Assembly (NCBI GenBank): GCA_964605705.1
Contig: CAZSDW010000018.1
Coordinates: 1 to 61,254, forward strand
Direction of reading: 5' to 3'
Length of the DNA stretch: 61,254 nucleotides
DNA from: CAZSDW01 sp964605705
GTDB lineage: Bacteria; Fidelibacterota; UBA2242
Below, one piece after another: positions 15,606 to 24,631 of this stretch. Position numbers and translations under genes: made by a program. The notes below the pieces were generated by a model. The model was given only the letters and a program-made list of their open reading frames with translations, did not search any database and was not told the origin of the DNA. The stretch's first letter is position 1. The number at the start of each line of letters is the position of its first letter.

Positions 15606-16601
15606 TTAAAAGACCTCAGAGTTGTTTTTGATATAATCGATGAGCAAATCAACCTGCGTGAAAGCTATCGCCGTATAGGTATCCGCGGCACCGTAATAAA
15701 TGGCAATTCTGCCGGTCTCGGCGTCATAAAGATTGGCACAGGGAAAAGTCACATTCGGAACAAAACCGGATGTTTCATAGAGTTTTTCCGGTGTCAGCAG
15801 GTAATCTCTGGTTCGATATAAAACCTTACTCGGATCATCGATATCCATAATTGCCGCACCAAAACTGTAAACAAAACCATTGCATGTCCCGGAGACTCCG
15901 TGATAAAACAGTAACCAGCCCTCGGTGGTTTCGATAGGAATGGGTCCGGCACCGATTTTGGTTCCCTGCCACCAGCCCTGTCCACCTCTGCCCATTACAT
16001 ATTTATGCTTGCCCCAATGAATCATATCCGGGCTTTCACTGAGGAAAATATCGCCAAACGGCGTGTGCCCGCTGTCACTGGGACGGCTGTAAAGCAGGTA
16101 TTTGCCATTGACTTTCCTCGGCAATAACACACCGTTTCTATTAAACGGCATCAAAGGATTTGGCAATCTGACAAAGGTTTTAAAGTCTTTTGTTTTACCT
16201 AATCCGATGGAAGCACCATGCATGTCATCACACCAGACGATATAGTAACTACCTTCGATTTTTACAAAGCGCGGATCGTAGCCGTAACTGATGGGATTCG
16301 GTTTTCCGTTCTCATCGACCCAGTTAATCGGATCGGGACCGATTTCCCACTTTAAGCCGTCTTTACTTCTGCCAAAAAACAGGGTTGCCCTGCCGTTTTT
16401 CTGATCAGCCCGAAAAACACCGACAAATTCACCATTATATGGCAAAACAGCACTGTTGTATATCCGGGCGGCTTTAGGGATAGGATTCCACCCGATGATG
16501 GGATTTTTACTATATCGCCAAAGAATTGCATGACTTCCCTCGGGTCGCTCCTCCCATGGAATATTTGCTAATGCATCACCAATAATCGTTTTTTTCACCA
16601 T
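15606..16601 (-). CDS. GH130 beta-mannoside phosphorylase family protein
   Basis: A 331-residue five-bladed beta-propeller enzyme. GH130 members phosphorolyse beta-mannosides such as mannosyl-glucose or mannobiose to mannose 1-phosphate; a few are hydrolases. Visible motifs are SAVLPYNGEFVGVFRAD, SYGYDPRF with D109 as the likely catalytic acid, IKTD-type substitutes around GTKIGAGPIPIET, and FYHGV. The start is ATG 16601, with AAAGGAAG directly upstream; the frame also contains an earlier ATG at 16628 without such a site. It sits between the symporter and the GH94 gene in one operon, so the unit probably uses beta-1,4-linked gluco- or manno-disaccharides by phosphorolysis, which saves ATP. 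Confidence 0.87.
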   Translation of the reverse strand: MVKKTIIGDALANIPWEERPEGSHAILWRYSKNPIIGWNPIPKAARIYNSAVLPYNGEFVGVFRADQKNGRATLFFGRSKDGLKWEIGPDPINWVDENGKPNPISYGYDPRFVKIEGSYYIVWCDDMHGASIGLGKTKDFKTFVRLPNPLMPFNRNGVLLPRKVNGKYLLYSRPSDSGHTPFGDIFLSESPDMIHWGKHKYVMGRGGQGWWQGTKIGAGPIPIETTEGWLLFYHGVSGTCNGFVYSFGAAIMDIDDPSKVLYRTRDYLLTPEKLYETSGFVPNVTFPCANLYDAETGRIAIYYGAADTYTAIAFTQVDLLIDYIKNNSEVF

Positions 16602-16639
16602 GCTTCCTTTCAGACCTGGGATTATCAAACCACTATAAT

Positions 16640-18058
16640 TTATACTTCCGGGATTTCCTCATCATCCGCCTTACGCCTCTCTGCCAATTCATTCCCGATT
16701 ACCGCAATTCGTTTATCACTTAACGGATATAATAGTAAAATTGCCACTGAGATAACACCCATACCAGCCGGAATAAGACTGAATAATAAAATCAGACCCC
16801 GCAGACTTTCAGCAGATTGCGCCTGATTGGGAGCAAAACCTAACTGTGCCATCAAATTCAAAGCGACAAATGCGCCAAATGCCCAGCCAAATTTCTGAGA
16901 CATGGTAGAAGCCGAGAATATCAAGCCAGTTGCCCGTCGCCCATTTTTCCATTCGGCATAATCTGCCGTATCCGCATACATTGCCCAGATTAGGACACTT
17001 AATGGTCCCCCGGTCATTGAGCCGGTAATCTGGAAGAAAAATATCAATCCAAGTTGGTCGGCATTCAGAAAATAAAAGGCTGCTGTACTGACGATAGCTA
17101 TGACAAAAATAATGACGAATGCCTTTTTCTTTCCAACCACTTTGGCAAACCAACTCACCAAAATAACCCCGATCAAAGAAGAAATTTGACCGATTGTATT
17201 GAATGCTGAGGTTATCGCCATAAAATCATAACTCCGATTGCTGATAAAGGGCAATTTTAATTCCTGTGATCCAATGACATATTTGAAATAATGAACCGTT
17301 ACGCTTCCTCTGACAGCCACGAATAAAATGAAAGTGATAGTAGTCGCCAATAAAATCAACCACGGTTTGTTCGTCACTAATTCCTTCAAATCCATTTTAA
17401 TGGATGATTTCTGGGTTTTTGGAGGCTGAACCCGTTCTCGGGTTCCCTTAAAGGCAATTAGAAAGAAAAGCACCGCCGCTATTCCGTAAATAACAAATGA
17501 CAAACTCCAGCCGCGGGCTTCATTGGCACCGCCAAGTCCCTTGACCATGGGTAATAATGTTGCCGAAACAATAATACCCGCACCATAAGCAAAAATGAAT
17601 TTCACCGAAGATACCGTGGTGCGTTCGTTGGAATCGGCTGAAATTACACCTAATAAGGCTGTATATGGGATATTAATCGCAGTATAAAGCATCATAATCA
17701 GAATAAAGGTTGAGTACGCCCAGATCAGTCTCCCGGTTAATCCAAAATTCGGTACGGTAAAAGTCAATACACCAACGATTGCAAAGGGTACACACAGCCA
17801 GAGCAGATACGGTCGGAATTTACCCCATCGGGTTTTTGTACGATCAGCAATAACTCCCATCATGGGATCGTTGACGCCGTCCCAAATCCGGCTGACCAGA
17901 AACATGGTTGCCGCAGCACCGGCAGGGATCAGAAAAACATCCGTATAAAAATAGGTGAAGTACAGCATAAAGGTTTGCCAGTACAGAACCGATGCAAGAT
18001 CACCAAATCCATAAGAAATTTTTTCCTTAAATGACAGTTTCTGAGTCGTTGAATTCAT
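16640..18058 (-). CDS. GPH-family (MelB-like) sugar:cation symporter
   Basis: A 472-residue inner-membrane carrier with about 12 transmembrane helices. The N-terminal SFKEKISYGFGDLASVLYW, DGVNDPMMGVIADRTKTRWGKFRPYL and YTALLGVI segments are characteristic of glycoside-pentoside-hexuronide symporters, which bring in di- and trisaccharides with Na+ or H+. AGGGG lies upstream of the ATG. As the first gene of the operon with GH130 and GH94 phosphorylases, it probably imports their beta-linked disaccharide. Confidence 0.9.
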   Translation of the reverse strand: MNSTTQKLSFKEKISYGFGDLASVLYWQTFMLYFTYFYTDVFLIPAGAAATMFLVSRIWDGVNDPMMGVIADRTKTRWGKFRPYLLWLCVPFAIVGVLTFTVPNFGLTGRLIWAYSTFILIMMLYTAINIPYTALLGVISADSNERTTVSSVKFIFAYGAGIIVSATLLPMVKGLGGANEARGWSLSFVIYGIAAVLFFLIAFKGTRERVQPPKTQKSSIKMDLKELVTNKPWLILLATTITFILFVAVRGSVTVHYFKYVIGSQELKLPFISNRSYDFMAITSAFNTIGQISSLIGVILVSWFAKVVGKKKAFVIIFVIAIVSTAAFYFLNADQLGLIFFFQITGSMTGGPLSVLIWAMYADTADYAEWKNGRRATGLIFSASTMSQKFGWAFGAFVALNLMAQLGFAPNQAQSAESLRGLILLFSLIPAGMGVISVAILLLYPLSDKRIAVIGNELAERRKADDEEIPEV

Positions 18059-18109
18059 ATATTCCCCTCAATCCTTTATTTTTAATATTATTAGTCAGGT
18101 ACAGGACAG

Positions 18110-18124
18110 GTCATTCCAAATGAC
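18110..18124. promoter_or_regulatory. Inverted repeat upstream of the sugar operon
   Basis: GTCATT (18110-18115) and AATGAC (18119-18124) form a perfect dyad around CCA, 52 bp upstream of the symporter ATG. It could be an operator for an unseen regulator, since none is encoded next to the operon. The rest of the 233-bp gap (18059-18291) is AT-rich and without genes. Confidence 0.35.
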
Positions 18125-18291
18125 AGTTTCTAAAATTCAGTCAGATTCACGATTTTATCATATATTGTTTTCCGGTCGTACTTTCGCTCATATATTAACC
18201 ATTGATCACTAATATAACAACTGTAACTGAAATTGGATAATCTATCAACAAATTCGAGATTGTCTCGTCGTGTAATAAAACTTGTTATTAA

Positions 18292-18732
18292 TCAACTCTT
18301 TTGCTGAATGCCGCTGTAACGAATTAATAAATAGATACCCCCAGCCAGAATAAATATATCTTCTATAACCCGCTTCCAGCTGACCAGGGAACCTTCTGTA
18401 TCCAGCGAGAAACAACCGCATTCGATATTCAAACCACGGGCAATCGCACTGATGATCATTACAATAAAAAACACGGTAATTCCACTCAACAGCAGCGCCG
18501 AAACATCGACAAATATTCCTAACAGTAGCGAAAGTCCAATGAAAATTTCAATCCATGGGACGATGATTGCGCAAATATTCAGCAATTCAACTGGCAGTAA
18601 CCTGTAATTATAGATGACTTCGGCAAATTTTGGCGGAAAATATACCTTATCAAGCGCAGCATAGATAAATAAAAATCCGAGAATCATACGGATAATAATA
18701 TCTGATATTCCAAGTATATCTTTTTTTTTCAT
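18292..18732 (-). CDS. MauE/DoxX-like membrane protein
   Basis: A 146-residue protein with four transmembrane helices (RMILGFLFIYAALDKVYFP, ICAIIVPWIEIFIGLSLLLG, ALLLSGITVFFIVMIISAIA, DIFILAGGIYLLI) and the cytosolic or periplasmic CGCFS motif typical of MauE-like DoxX relatives, which act in thiol or disulfide chemistry. I choose ATG 18732 because it overlaps the rhodanese stop (ATGA) and begins MKKKD; an upstream in-frame ATG at 18774 lies inside the rhodanese gene. Translational coupling to the rhodanese implies a joint role in periplasmic sulfur or disulfide metabolism (inference). Confidence 0.82.
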   Translation of the reverse strand: MKKKDILGISDIIIRMILGFLFIYAALDKVYFPPKFAEVIYNYRLLPVELLNICAIIVPWIEIFIGLSLLLGIFVDVSALLLSGITVFFIVMIISAIARGLNIECGCFSLDTEGSLVSWKRVIEDIFILAGGIYLLIRYSGIQQKS

Positions 18733-19286
18733 GGCTGTTCTCCGCTGCTTTGTGGATATCCTGCTTTTTGCCACTGATTCCAGCCTCCAAAAAAGAAATA
18801 GACATCATTGAATCCGACTTCACCAAGATGGACTGCCAGATCGATGCTTTGAGAACAGTCTTCGCCATCACAATAGGTAACAATTTTTTGATTTTTTGAT
18901 AAGCCGGGCAGGACTTCTCCGGAAAGATCCAATGTTTCCAACGGAATTGAAATAGACCGGGGAATATGAGCGTTTATATAATCTTCGGTGTTTCGGGTAT
19001 CGATGAAAAGCGCTGTGTTCTCCTGATAAAAATTCAATGCTTTTTTTAGATTAATTTCTTCAGGTGCATGAAGTGGGACTTCTTCCCGTTGCGTCGCATG
19101 GATTTTGCGCGTCTGGAATATTGGAATTTTATACTGCTTTTCTCCCACATTAATATTTCTGAAAGGCGTTATCAGATTGAGACCATTTGGAGATATTGTG
19201 TTGAAAATGAATGCAAAAACGATGATACCAACGATACCGATTGCAGACTTGACAATAAGATTCCGGATCACTTTTGTGATTTTCAT
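18729..19286 (-). CDS. Membrane-anchored rhodanese-like protein
   Basis: Begins with an N-terminal membrane anchor (KSAIGIVGIIVFAFIFNTI), followed by a rhodanese domain from about residue 75: FIDTRNTEDYINAHIPRSISIPLE and the active-site loop YCDGEDC. Rhodaneses transfer or carry persulfide sulfur. Start ATG 19286 is preferred because AGGAG lies 10 bp upstream; the frame opens earlier without support. The domain would face the periplasm. It is translationally coupled to the MauE-like gene and divergent from the TRAP operon. Confidence 0.82.
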   Translation of the reverse strand: MKITKVIRNLIVKSAIGIVGIIVFAFIFNTISPNGLNLITPFRNINVGEKQYKIPIFQTRKIHATQREEVPLHAPEEINLKKALNFYQENTALFIDTRNTEDYINAHIPRSISIPLETLDLSGEVLPGLSKNQKIVTYCDGEDCSQSIDLAVHLGEVGFNDVYFFFGGWNQWQKAGYPQSSGEQP

Positions 19287-19387
19287 ATCGGTCATACTCC
19301 TGTTAATGCTGGATTGCACCACGTTATTTATTTGACTTTCTGAATAAAGAATATAAATTTCTTTTCGTAAAATCAAACTGTTTTATC

Positions 19388-20887
19388 ATGAAACACAGCC
19401 ATAATTGCAGATTTATTTTGTTGTTTGTGATAATGACTGTCCATCGCCCGCTCTTTTCTGAAATAGTGGATTCACCGGTTGCATCATTAAGTCCCGCAGA
19501 ACGGGCTTGGCTGATTAATAATGAATCGGAAGCCAGACAATTATTTATTGCTGAGATCGACAGTTCTACCAAGCCTGAGGTACCGGCTTTTAATGCTGCC
19601 TTTCTGAGTTATCGGGAAGATAATTTCAAAGACGTTGACAAATATCTGGATATAGCATTGACTGCAAATCCAAAATATGGACCGGCGTGGATGCTAAAAG
19701 GAATGATCGAATATGACCGGCATAATTTGAAGAACAGTTTTGAGTATTTGAGAAAAGCCATCAAATATCATGATTTTCCGGAATTACCAAATTATCAAAT
19801 GGGAAAAATTCTCGCTGAGCGAAAAAAATACAAAGACGCAATTTCATATTTTGAAGACGCAATTTCCGACAACAAGCTTTATACATTTTCCTATGCCGAG
19901 TTAGGAAAAATTTATATTGAGATGAATAAAATCGAAGATGCGGTTAAAATTCTTGAAAAGGGATTCGAGATTTCTCATGATGCTGAAATTATTTATCAGC
20001 TGGCGACAGTTTATTCATTATCCGGTAAAAACGATAAAGCTGCAAAATATTACGGTCTGTTTGCATATTTATATCCCAAACATCCGCTTTATCCAAAAGC
20101 CAGGGCATTTCTGGACAACAACCAAATTCAGGAATGCTGGACACATGGCTTGAAGCCGATTCCGGATCGCAGCAATACAGACTTTTTTTATTCATTGGAT
20201 GAAGATATGGTTTATAGTGTGTACTGGGGACCTATCCGGGTTGGTGAACTGAATACCGTTATTCTTGACACGCTGCAATACCATGGCAGAGAGGCTTTTA
20301 AAGTTTGCTTCAGTATGGACTCAAATCCCGCTTTGGAGTTTATCGCCACTCTGCACAGTGATTACATCACAATTATCGACCGCTATACCAAACAAACGAT
20401 TAGACATTTTTTACATCTGCGTGAATTGGGTCTGGTTGCCGAGAAGGTCTATGATTATAATCGGGAAAACGGTCTATTTTACTGTCGGACAGTTCGCGGT
20501 GATGGGCATATCGATTACCTGGAAAAATACCTGCCGACGAATTGCATTGATGGAACATCTCTACTGTTTTATGCACGGCAAATCGTCAGCGAAAAACAGT
20601 CTGAAGTTATTTTGACAACAATTGATGAGACTTTTGTACTTACAGATGTCAATTTTCCCAATGAAGAAGAACCGGTACTTGTCAGATCCGTTGAGAAGAT
20701 TACCGATAAAGTACAAGGAGAGCTTCACTACAATGGGATTGTCGGATTTACCGGGAATTTCCAGGGTTGGTTTCAGCAAGATAATACCCATTTGCCACTG
20801 GCGGCAGATTTTGAAATCTGGATTGGACGGATCAAAGTAGCAATGGCTTCTGTTGAGGAACAAAGCGAAAAAAAATATAGTCGGTAA
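19388..20887 (+). CDS. Exported TPR protein with C-terminal DUF3108 domain
   Basis: A 499-residue protein: N-terminal signal-like segment (RFILLFVIMTVHRPLFS), five to six TPR units over residues of about 50-240 (for example YGPAWMLKGMIEYDRHN and SYAELGKIYIEMNKIEDA), then a DUF3108 beta-rich domain from about 265 (MVYSVYWGPIRVGELNT ... EIWIGRIKVAM). DUF3108 is usually a periplasmic or lipoprotein-like domain of unknown role. The gene end overlaps or abuts the start of the TatT gene, so it appears to lead the TRAP transporter operon and may help substrate capture in the periplasm (inference). Confidence 0.75.
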   Translation: MKHSHNCRFILLFVIMTVHRPLFSEIVDSPVASLSPAERAWLINNESEARQLFIAEIDSSTKPEVPAFNAAFLSYREDNFKDVDKYLDIALTANPKYGPAWMLKGMIEYDRHNLKNSFEYLRKAIKYHDFPELPNYQMGKILAERKKYKDAISYFEDAISDNKLYTFSYAELGKIYIEMNKIEDAVKILEKGFEISHDAEIIYQLATVYSLSGKNDKAAKYYGLFAYLYPKHPLYPKARAFLDNNQIQECWTHGLKPIPDRSNTDFFYSLDEDMVYSVYWGPIRVGELNTVILDTLQYHGREAFKVCFSMDSNPALEFIATLHSDYITIIDRYTKQTIRHFLHLRELGLVAEKVYDYNRENGLFYCRTVRGDGHIDYLEKYLPTNCIDGTSLLFYARQIVSEKQSEVILTTIDETFVLTDVNFPNEEEPVLVRSVEKITDKVQGELHYNGIVGFTGNFQGWFQQDNTHLPLAADFEIWIGRIKVAMASVEEQSEKKYSR

Positions 20888-20891
20888 AAAT

Positions 20892-21764
20892 TTGAAATAT
20901 AACCGTAAAACTATTTTTATTATAATGATTGGAACATTTCTCACAGGATATTCATCCTGTAGTATGAACCGCCTGATTGTCAATGCCACAAGCGGTTTTA
21001 TGACATCCGGAATCGAAGTAATCTATGCTGAAGATGATCTTGAAATCGCCGAGCAATTTCTGGCGAATAACCTGAAAATGGTTGAGATGCTGTTGAGAAA
21101 GGATCCTCAAAATCCAAGACTTAATCTGACTGCAGCCCAGGGATTCGGTGCTTTCGCCATGGCTTTTGTTGAGGATGAAAATCCAGCTCGTGCGACCCGA
21201 CTTTATCAAAGAGGTCTGCAATATGCCTTTGCGGCACTGCCTAAGAATAAAATATTCACAAGTAGTATAAAACCCAGCGAGTTAGAGGAATTACTTAAAA
21301 CATATAATAAAGAAAATGTACCGGTTCTTTTCTGGCTGGGATACAACTGGGGTTCCACCATACTTCAGAATCTTGAAGATCCGCGAATGCTGGTAAATTT
21401 ATCAAAAGTTGAAATGATCATGCACCGGGTTCTTGAACTGGATGAAAATTATAATTTTGCCGGTGTACATCTTTTTTATGGAAATTTTTATGCAGCCCGA
21501 CCGCCATTGCTGGGTGGAAATCCGGAATTAGGACGAAAGCATTATGAGCGAAATCTGGAATTGACTGGCGGATCAATGGTTATGGCAAAGTACTTTCTTG
21601 CCCGTTACTATGCCGTTCAAATTCAGGATCGTGAATTATTCGATAGGATGACCAGTGATATAATGAAATTGGATATTGATAAATATCCCGATTTCCGTCT
21701 GATGAATGCTCTGGCAAAGAAAAAAACCCAACGATTAATCAAGCAACAGGAATTGTTCTGGTAA
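20892..21764 (+). CDS. TRAP transporter TatT-type TPR lipoprotein
   Basis: Member of the TatT family first described in Treponema pallidum, a helical TPR-like periplasmic protein that trimerises and binds the TRAP substrate-binding protein. Motifs include MNRLIVNATSGFM, DPQNPRLNLTAAQGFGAFAM, VPVLFWLGYNWGS and HLFYGNFYAARPPLLGGNPE. I choose TTG 20892, giving the signal peptide MKYNRKTIFIIMIGTFLTG with a likely lipidated Cys in YSSC. An earlier TTG at 20853 would lie inside the previous gene. The substrate-binding protein gene follows after 17 bp, the same order as in Treponema. Confidence 0.83.
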   Translation: MKYNRKTIFIIMIGTFLTGYSSCSMNRLIVNATSGFMTSGIEVIYAEDDLEIAEQFLANNLKMVEMLLRKDPQNPRLNLTAAQGFGAFAMAFVEDENPARATRLYQRGLQYAFAALPKNKIFTSSIKPSELEELLKTYNKENVPVLFWLGYNWGSTILQNLEDPRMLVNLSKVEMIMHRVLELDENYNFAGVHLFYGNFYAARPPLLGGNPELGRKHYERNLELTGGSMVMAKYFLARYYAVQIQDRELFDRMTSDIMKLDIDKYPDFRLMNALAKKKTQRLIKQQELFW

Positions 21765-21781
21765 TCCGAAAACGAGGTTTT

Positions 21782-22789
21782 ATGAAGTACAAATTTTACG
21801 GTTTAATTATTCTGATGTGTGTTGCCGTACTGGCACCGGCTCAAAATACCTATACAATCAAAATGGCGACTGTCGCTCCTGAGGGATCCAGCTGGATGAA
21901 AGAGATGCACACGTTTGAAGAGGAAATCAAAGCAGAAACAAATGGTCAAGTATCTTTTAAAATCTATGCTAATGCCGTACAGGGCAGCGAAAAAGACGTT
22001 TTGCGAAAAATGAAACTCGGTCAGATTGATGCAGCCACATTTACCGGAGTTGGATTGGGTGAAATTGTACCCGACGTCCGAGTTCTTGACCTGCCATTCC
22101 TGTTCCGCAGCAGCGGCGAAATCGATTTTGTATATTCGAAAATGTTCGATGATTTTCAGGATAAATTTCTTGAAAAGGGATTTTATCTGGTAGGTTGGGC
22201 TGAGGTGGGATTTATTTACCTTTTTACAAAGAAACCCGTCACAACAGTCTCTGATTTCAGGAATATAAAGATGTGGCTCTGGAAAGGAGACCCGCTGGCA
22301 AAAACAACCTTTAATGTCATGAACATCCCTTCTATTCCTCTCGATATTACCGATGTGCATACATCACTGCAAACCGGATTGATCGATGGTGTATATATTT
22401 CGCCTTATGGTGTCCTGGCGCTGCAATGGTTTGTGCGAACAAATTATATATTAGATTATCCTCTCACCAATTCAGTTGGTGCGGTTCTCATGACTTCCCG
22501 GAAATTAAATACTCTCCCCGAGGATATCCGCCAGATATTAATCGAGAGAACCAAAGAAAACATGCGTAAAATCGTGATCTCAAGTCGTAAAGAAAACCTT
22601 GAATCCCTGAAGGTTTTACAAGAAGCAGGACTGGAACTGCTGGCTCCAAGGGATCAGTCTGCAATCAATGAATTTAACCATGCCGGAAAAATCGTTCGTG
22701 AAAAATTAGCCGGCACTCTATATTCCCAGGAACTGTTGGATAAGGTTTTAACACTGCTTGAAGAATACCGGTCTGGGCATGGTTCATAA
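21782..22789 (+). CDS. dctP: TRAP transporter substrate-binding protein (DctP/TatP-like)
   Basis: A 335-residue periplasmic binding protein with a signal peptide (cleavage near APAQ), the N-terminal strand TYTIKMATVAPEGSSW, and the DctP pattern LGQIDAATFTGVGLGEIVPDVRVLDLPFLF, plus GLIDGVYISPYG. DctP proteins usually bind organic acids or similar anions; here the ligand is unknown. GAGG precedes the ATG. The following small permease gene overlaps its end by 11 bp. Confidence 0.9.
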   Translation: MKYKFYGLIILMCVAVLAPAQNTYTIKMATVAPEGSSWMKEMHTFEEEIKAETNGQVSFKIYANAVQGSEKDVLRKMKLGQIDAATFTGVGLGEIVPDVRVLDLPFLFRSSGEIDFVYSKMFDDFQDKFLEKGFYLVGWAEVGFIYLFTKKPVTTVSDFRNIKMWLWKGDPLAKTTFNVMNIPSIPLDITDVHTSLQTGLIDGVYISPYGVLALQWFVRTNYILDYPLTNSVGAVLMTSRKLNTLPEDIRQILIERTKENMRKIVISSRKENLESLKVLQEAGLELLAPRDQSAINEFNHAGKIVREKLAGTLYSQELLDKVLTLLEEYRSGHGS

Positions 22790-23261
22790 AATCCGACTTA
22801 TTATAGAGAAAATAGCCACCTGGCTTGCTGCATTTTTAATGCTGTCACTGGTTTTAATGTCTTTTACTCAGGTGATTCTTCGGAATTTCTTTTCGACTGG
22901 ATTTAATACGGTTGAGGAAATGATGCGCAACGGTGTGCTGTGGATCGCGTTTATCGGTGCTGTGCTGACAACATTACGCGGAAAACATATTTCAATCGAT
23001 ATATTGCCAAGATTTCTGTCGGGTGCCAGAAAACGTGGACTGGAATGGATTCTCGCTATCAGTTCTTCAGTGATATGTCTTTTTCTAATGTGGCTGGGGA
23101 TCAACTTTCTGAAATTGGAAATCGAGATGGAATCGGTCATCGCCGGTGTCATTCCTGCCTGGATTGTCGAGATTATTATCCCGCTTGGTTTTTTCCTTTT
23201 AGCAGTATCATTTCCCCTTAGAGTACTTGATAAAAAACATGATGATCCGGAGACAGTCTGA
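22779..23261 (+). CDS. dctQ: TRAP transporter small permease (DctQ)
   Basis: A 160-residue four-helix membrane protein with VILRNFFSTGFNTVEEMMRNGVLWIAFIGAV and KHISIDILPRF, the typical DctQ core. I prefer ATG 22779, which overlaps the dctP end (ATGGTTCATAA); a TTG at 22758 is possible. The stop overlaps the DctM start by one base (TGATG). Confidence 0.88.
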   Translation: MVHKIRLIIEKIATWLAAFLMLSLVLMSFTQVILRNFFSTGFNTVEEMMRNGVLWIAFIGAVLTTLRGKHISIDILPRFLSGARKRGLEWILAISSSVICLFLMWLGINFLKLEIEMESVIAGVIPAWIVEIIIPLGFFLLAVSFPLRVLDKKHDDPETV

Positions 23262-24532
23262 TGGCATTTGCGATTACTGCCCTGGTCATTTTTCTGATCC
23301 TGCTCGGATTACCGTTGTTTTCTGCGATTGGGCTTACAGCTTCCCTGCAATTTATCAATACCGGAATTGATCCGGCTGTTGTTATCGTGGAATTATACCG
23401 GATTGCATCGGCACCGACGCTGCTGGCGATTCCGCTGTTTACATTAGCCGGTTATATTTTGGCAGAAAGCAAAGCCCCCCGGCGCCTTTTAAATCTGGCG
23501 GATGCTTTGCTGGGCTGGATGCCCGGCGGCGTTGCGATTGTATCGCTTTCCACCTGTGCACTTTTTACCTGTTTTACCGGTGCATCCGGGATTACAATTA
23601 TTGCGATCGGCGGGCTAATTTATCCCATATTGCGAAAACAGGATTATACGGAGAAATTTTCGTACGGTTTGATTACCTGTTCCGGTAGCCTCGGTCTGCT
23701 TTTTCCACCAAGCCTTCCTCTGATTATTTATGGAATTGTGGCATCTGTATCAATCGACAAACTTTTCATTGCAGGAATTTTTCCGGGTATTCTCATCCTT
23801 GTATTACTCTCGCTCTATTCAATCCGGCAAGATATTAATAAAGCAAGTGGCAGAACCAAATTTTCTTTGAAAAGGTTACTCGAAACATTGATAGAATCCA
23901 GGTGGGAAATTCCGATTCCGATCATCATCATTGGTGGAATTTACGGTGGATTTATTACTGCTGTCGAAGCCAGCTCAATCACTGCTTTTTATGTGTTGGT
24001 GGTCGAATTCTTTTTGAACAAGGATCTGAATTTTAAGAAAGACCTGATTCCGGTGATGCGCAACGCGGTCCAACTGGTAGGCGGTATTTTGATCATTCTC
24101 AGTGCTTCCATGGGATTGACCGCTTTTTTTATTGATGCCCAGATTCCGCAAACCGCACTGATCTGGATCAAGGGAATTATTTCATCAAAAATCATGTTCC
24201 TGTTCCTCTTGAATATATTCCTTTTAATCACGGGTGCCTTACTGGATATTTTTTCGGCAATTATCATTGTTGTTCCGTTAATCGCTCCTATCGCAGTCAA
24301 CTATGGCATTAATCCCATTCATCTCGGAATTATATTTTTGACCAATCTCGAAATCGGTTACCTGACACCACCAATCGGATTGAATCTCTTCATCTCCAGC
24401 TTTCGTTTCAAAAAATCAATTCTCTACTTCTATAAAGTCAGCTTACCATTTCTTGCTATGATGCTGGTTGCCCTGCTGCTGATTACCTACATTCCGGAAA
24501 TCAGTCTTTTCCTGGTAAATTTTTTTCAGTAG
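23261..24532 (+). CDS. dctM: TRAP transporter large permease (DctM)
   Basis: A 423-residue permease with about 12 helices and DctM landmarks: IPLFTLAGYILAESKAPRRL, CALFTCFTGASGITIIAIG, LLFPPSLPLIIYGIVA, and the C-terminal LEIGYLTPPIGLNLFIS. It carries out Na+-driven uptake together with DctQ and DctP. GGAG is 8 bp upstream of the ATG. It ends the TatT-P-Q-M operon, and a terminator follows. Confidence 0.93.
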   Translation: MAFAITALVIFLILLGLPLFSAIGLTASLQFINTGIDPAVVIVELYRIASAPTLLAIPLFTLAGYILAESKAPRRLLNLADALLGWMPGGVAIVSLSTCALFTCFTGASGITIIAIGGLIYPILRKQDYTEKFSYGLITCSGSLGLLFPPSLPLIIYGIVASVSIDKLFIAGIFPGILILVLLSLYSIRQDINKASGRTKFSLKRLLETLIESRWEIPIPIIIIGGIYGGFITAVEASSITAFYVLVVEFFLNKDLNFKKDLIPVMRNAVQLVGGILIILSASMGLTAFFIDAQIPQTALIWIKGIISSKIMFLFLLNIFLLITGALLDIFSAIIIVVPLIAPIAVNYGINPIHLGIIFLTNLEIGYLTPPIGLNLFISSFRFKKSILYFYKVSLPFLAMMLVALLLITYIPEISLFLVNFFQ

Positions 24533-24544
24533 CTGATTGTTTTT

Positions 24545-24586
24545 AAAAAAGACCCTAATCCAAAGGATCGAGGGTCTTTAAATTTT
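24545..24586. terminator. Terminator between dctM and thioredoxin
   Basis: AAAGACCCT (24548-24556) pairs with AGGGTCTTT (24571-24579), and the inner ATCC/GGAT extends the stem. A- and T-rich flanks on both sides allow it to serve the convergent dctM and thioredoxin genes. Confidence 0.75.
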
Positions 24587-24631
24587 AAAGTAGCGGTTGA
24601 ATAATCCTCACACTACCACTGTCCGATTTGA

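Noticed and set aside
21803..22360. Minus-strand open frame of 185 codons
   Set aside because: It is fully antisense to dctP, whose protein motifs, signal peptide and operon position are clear.
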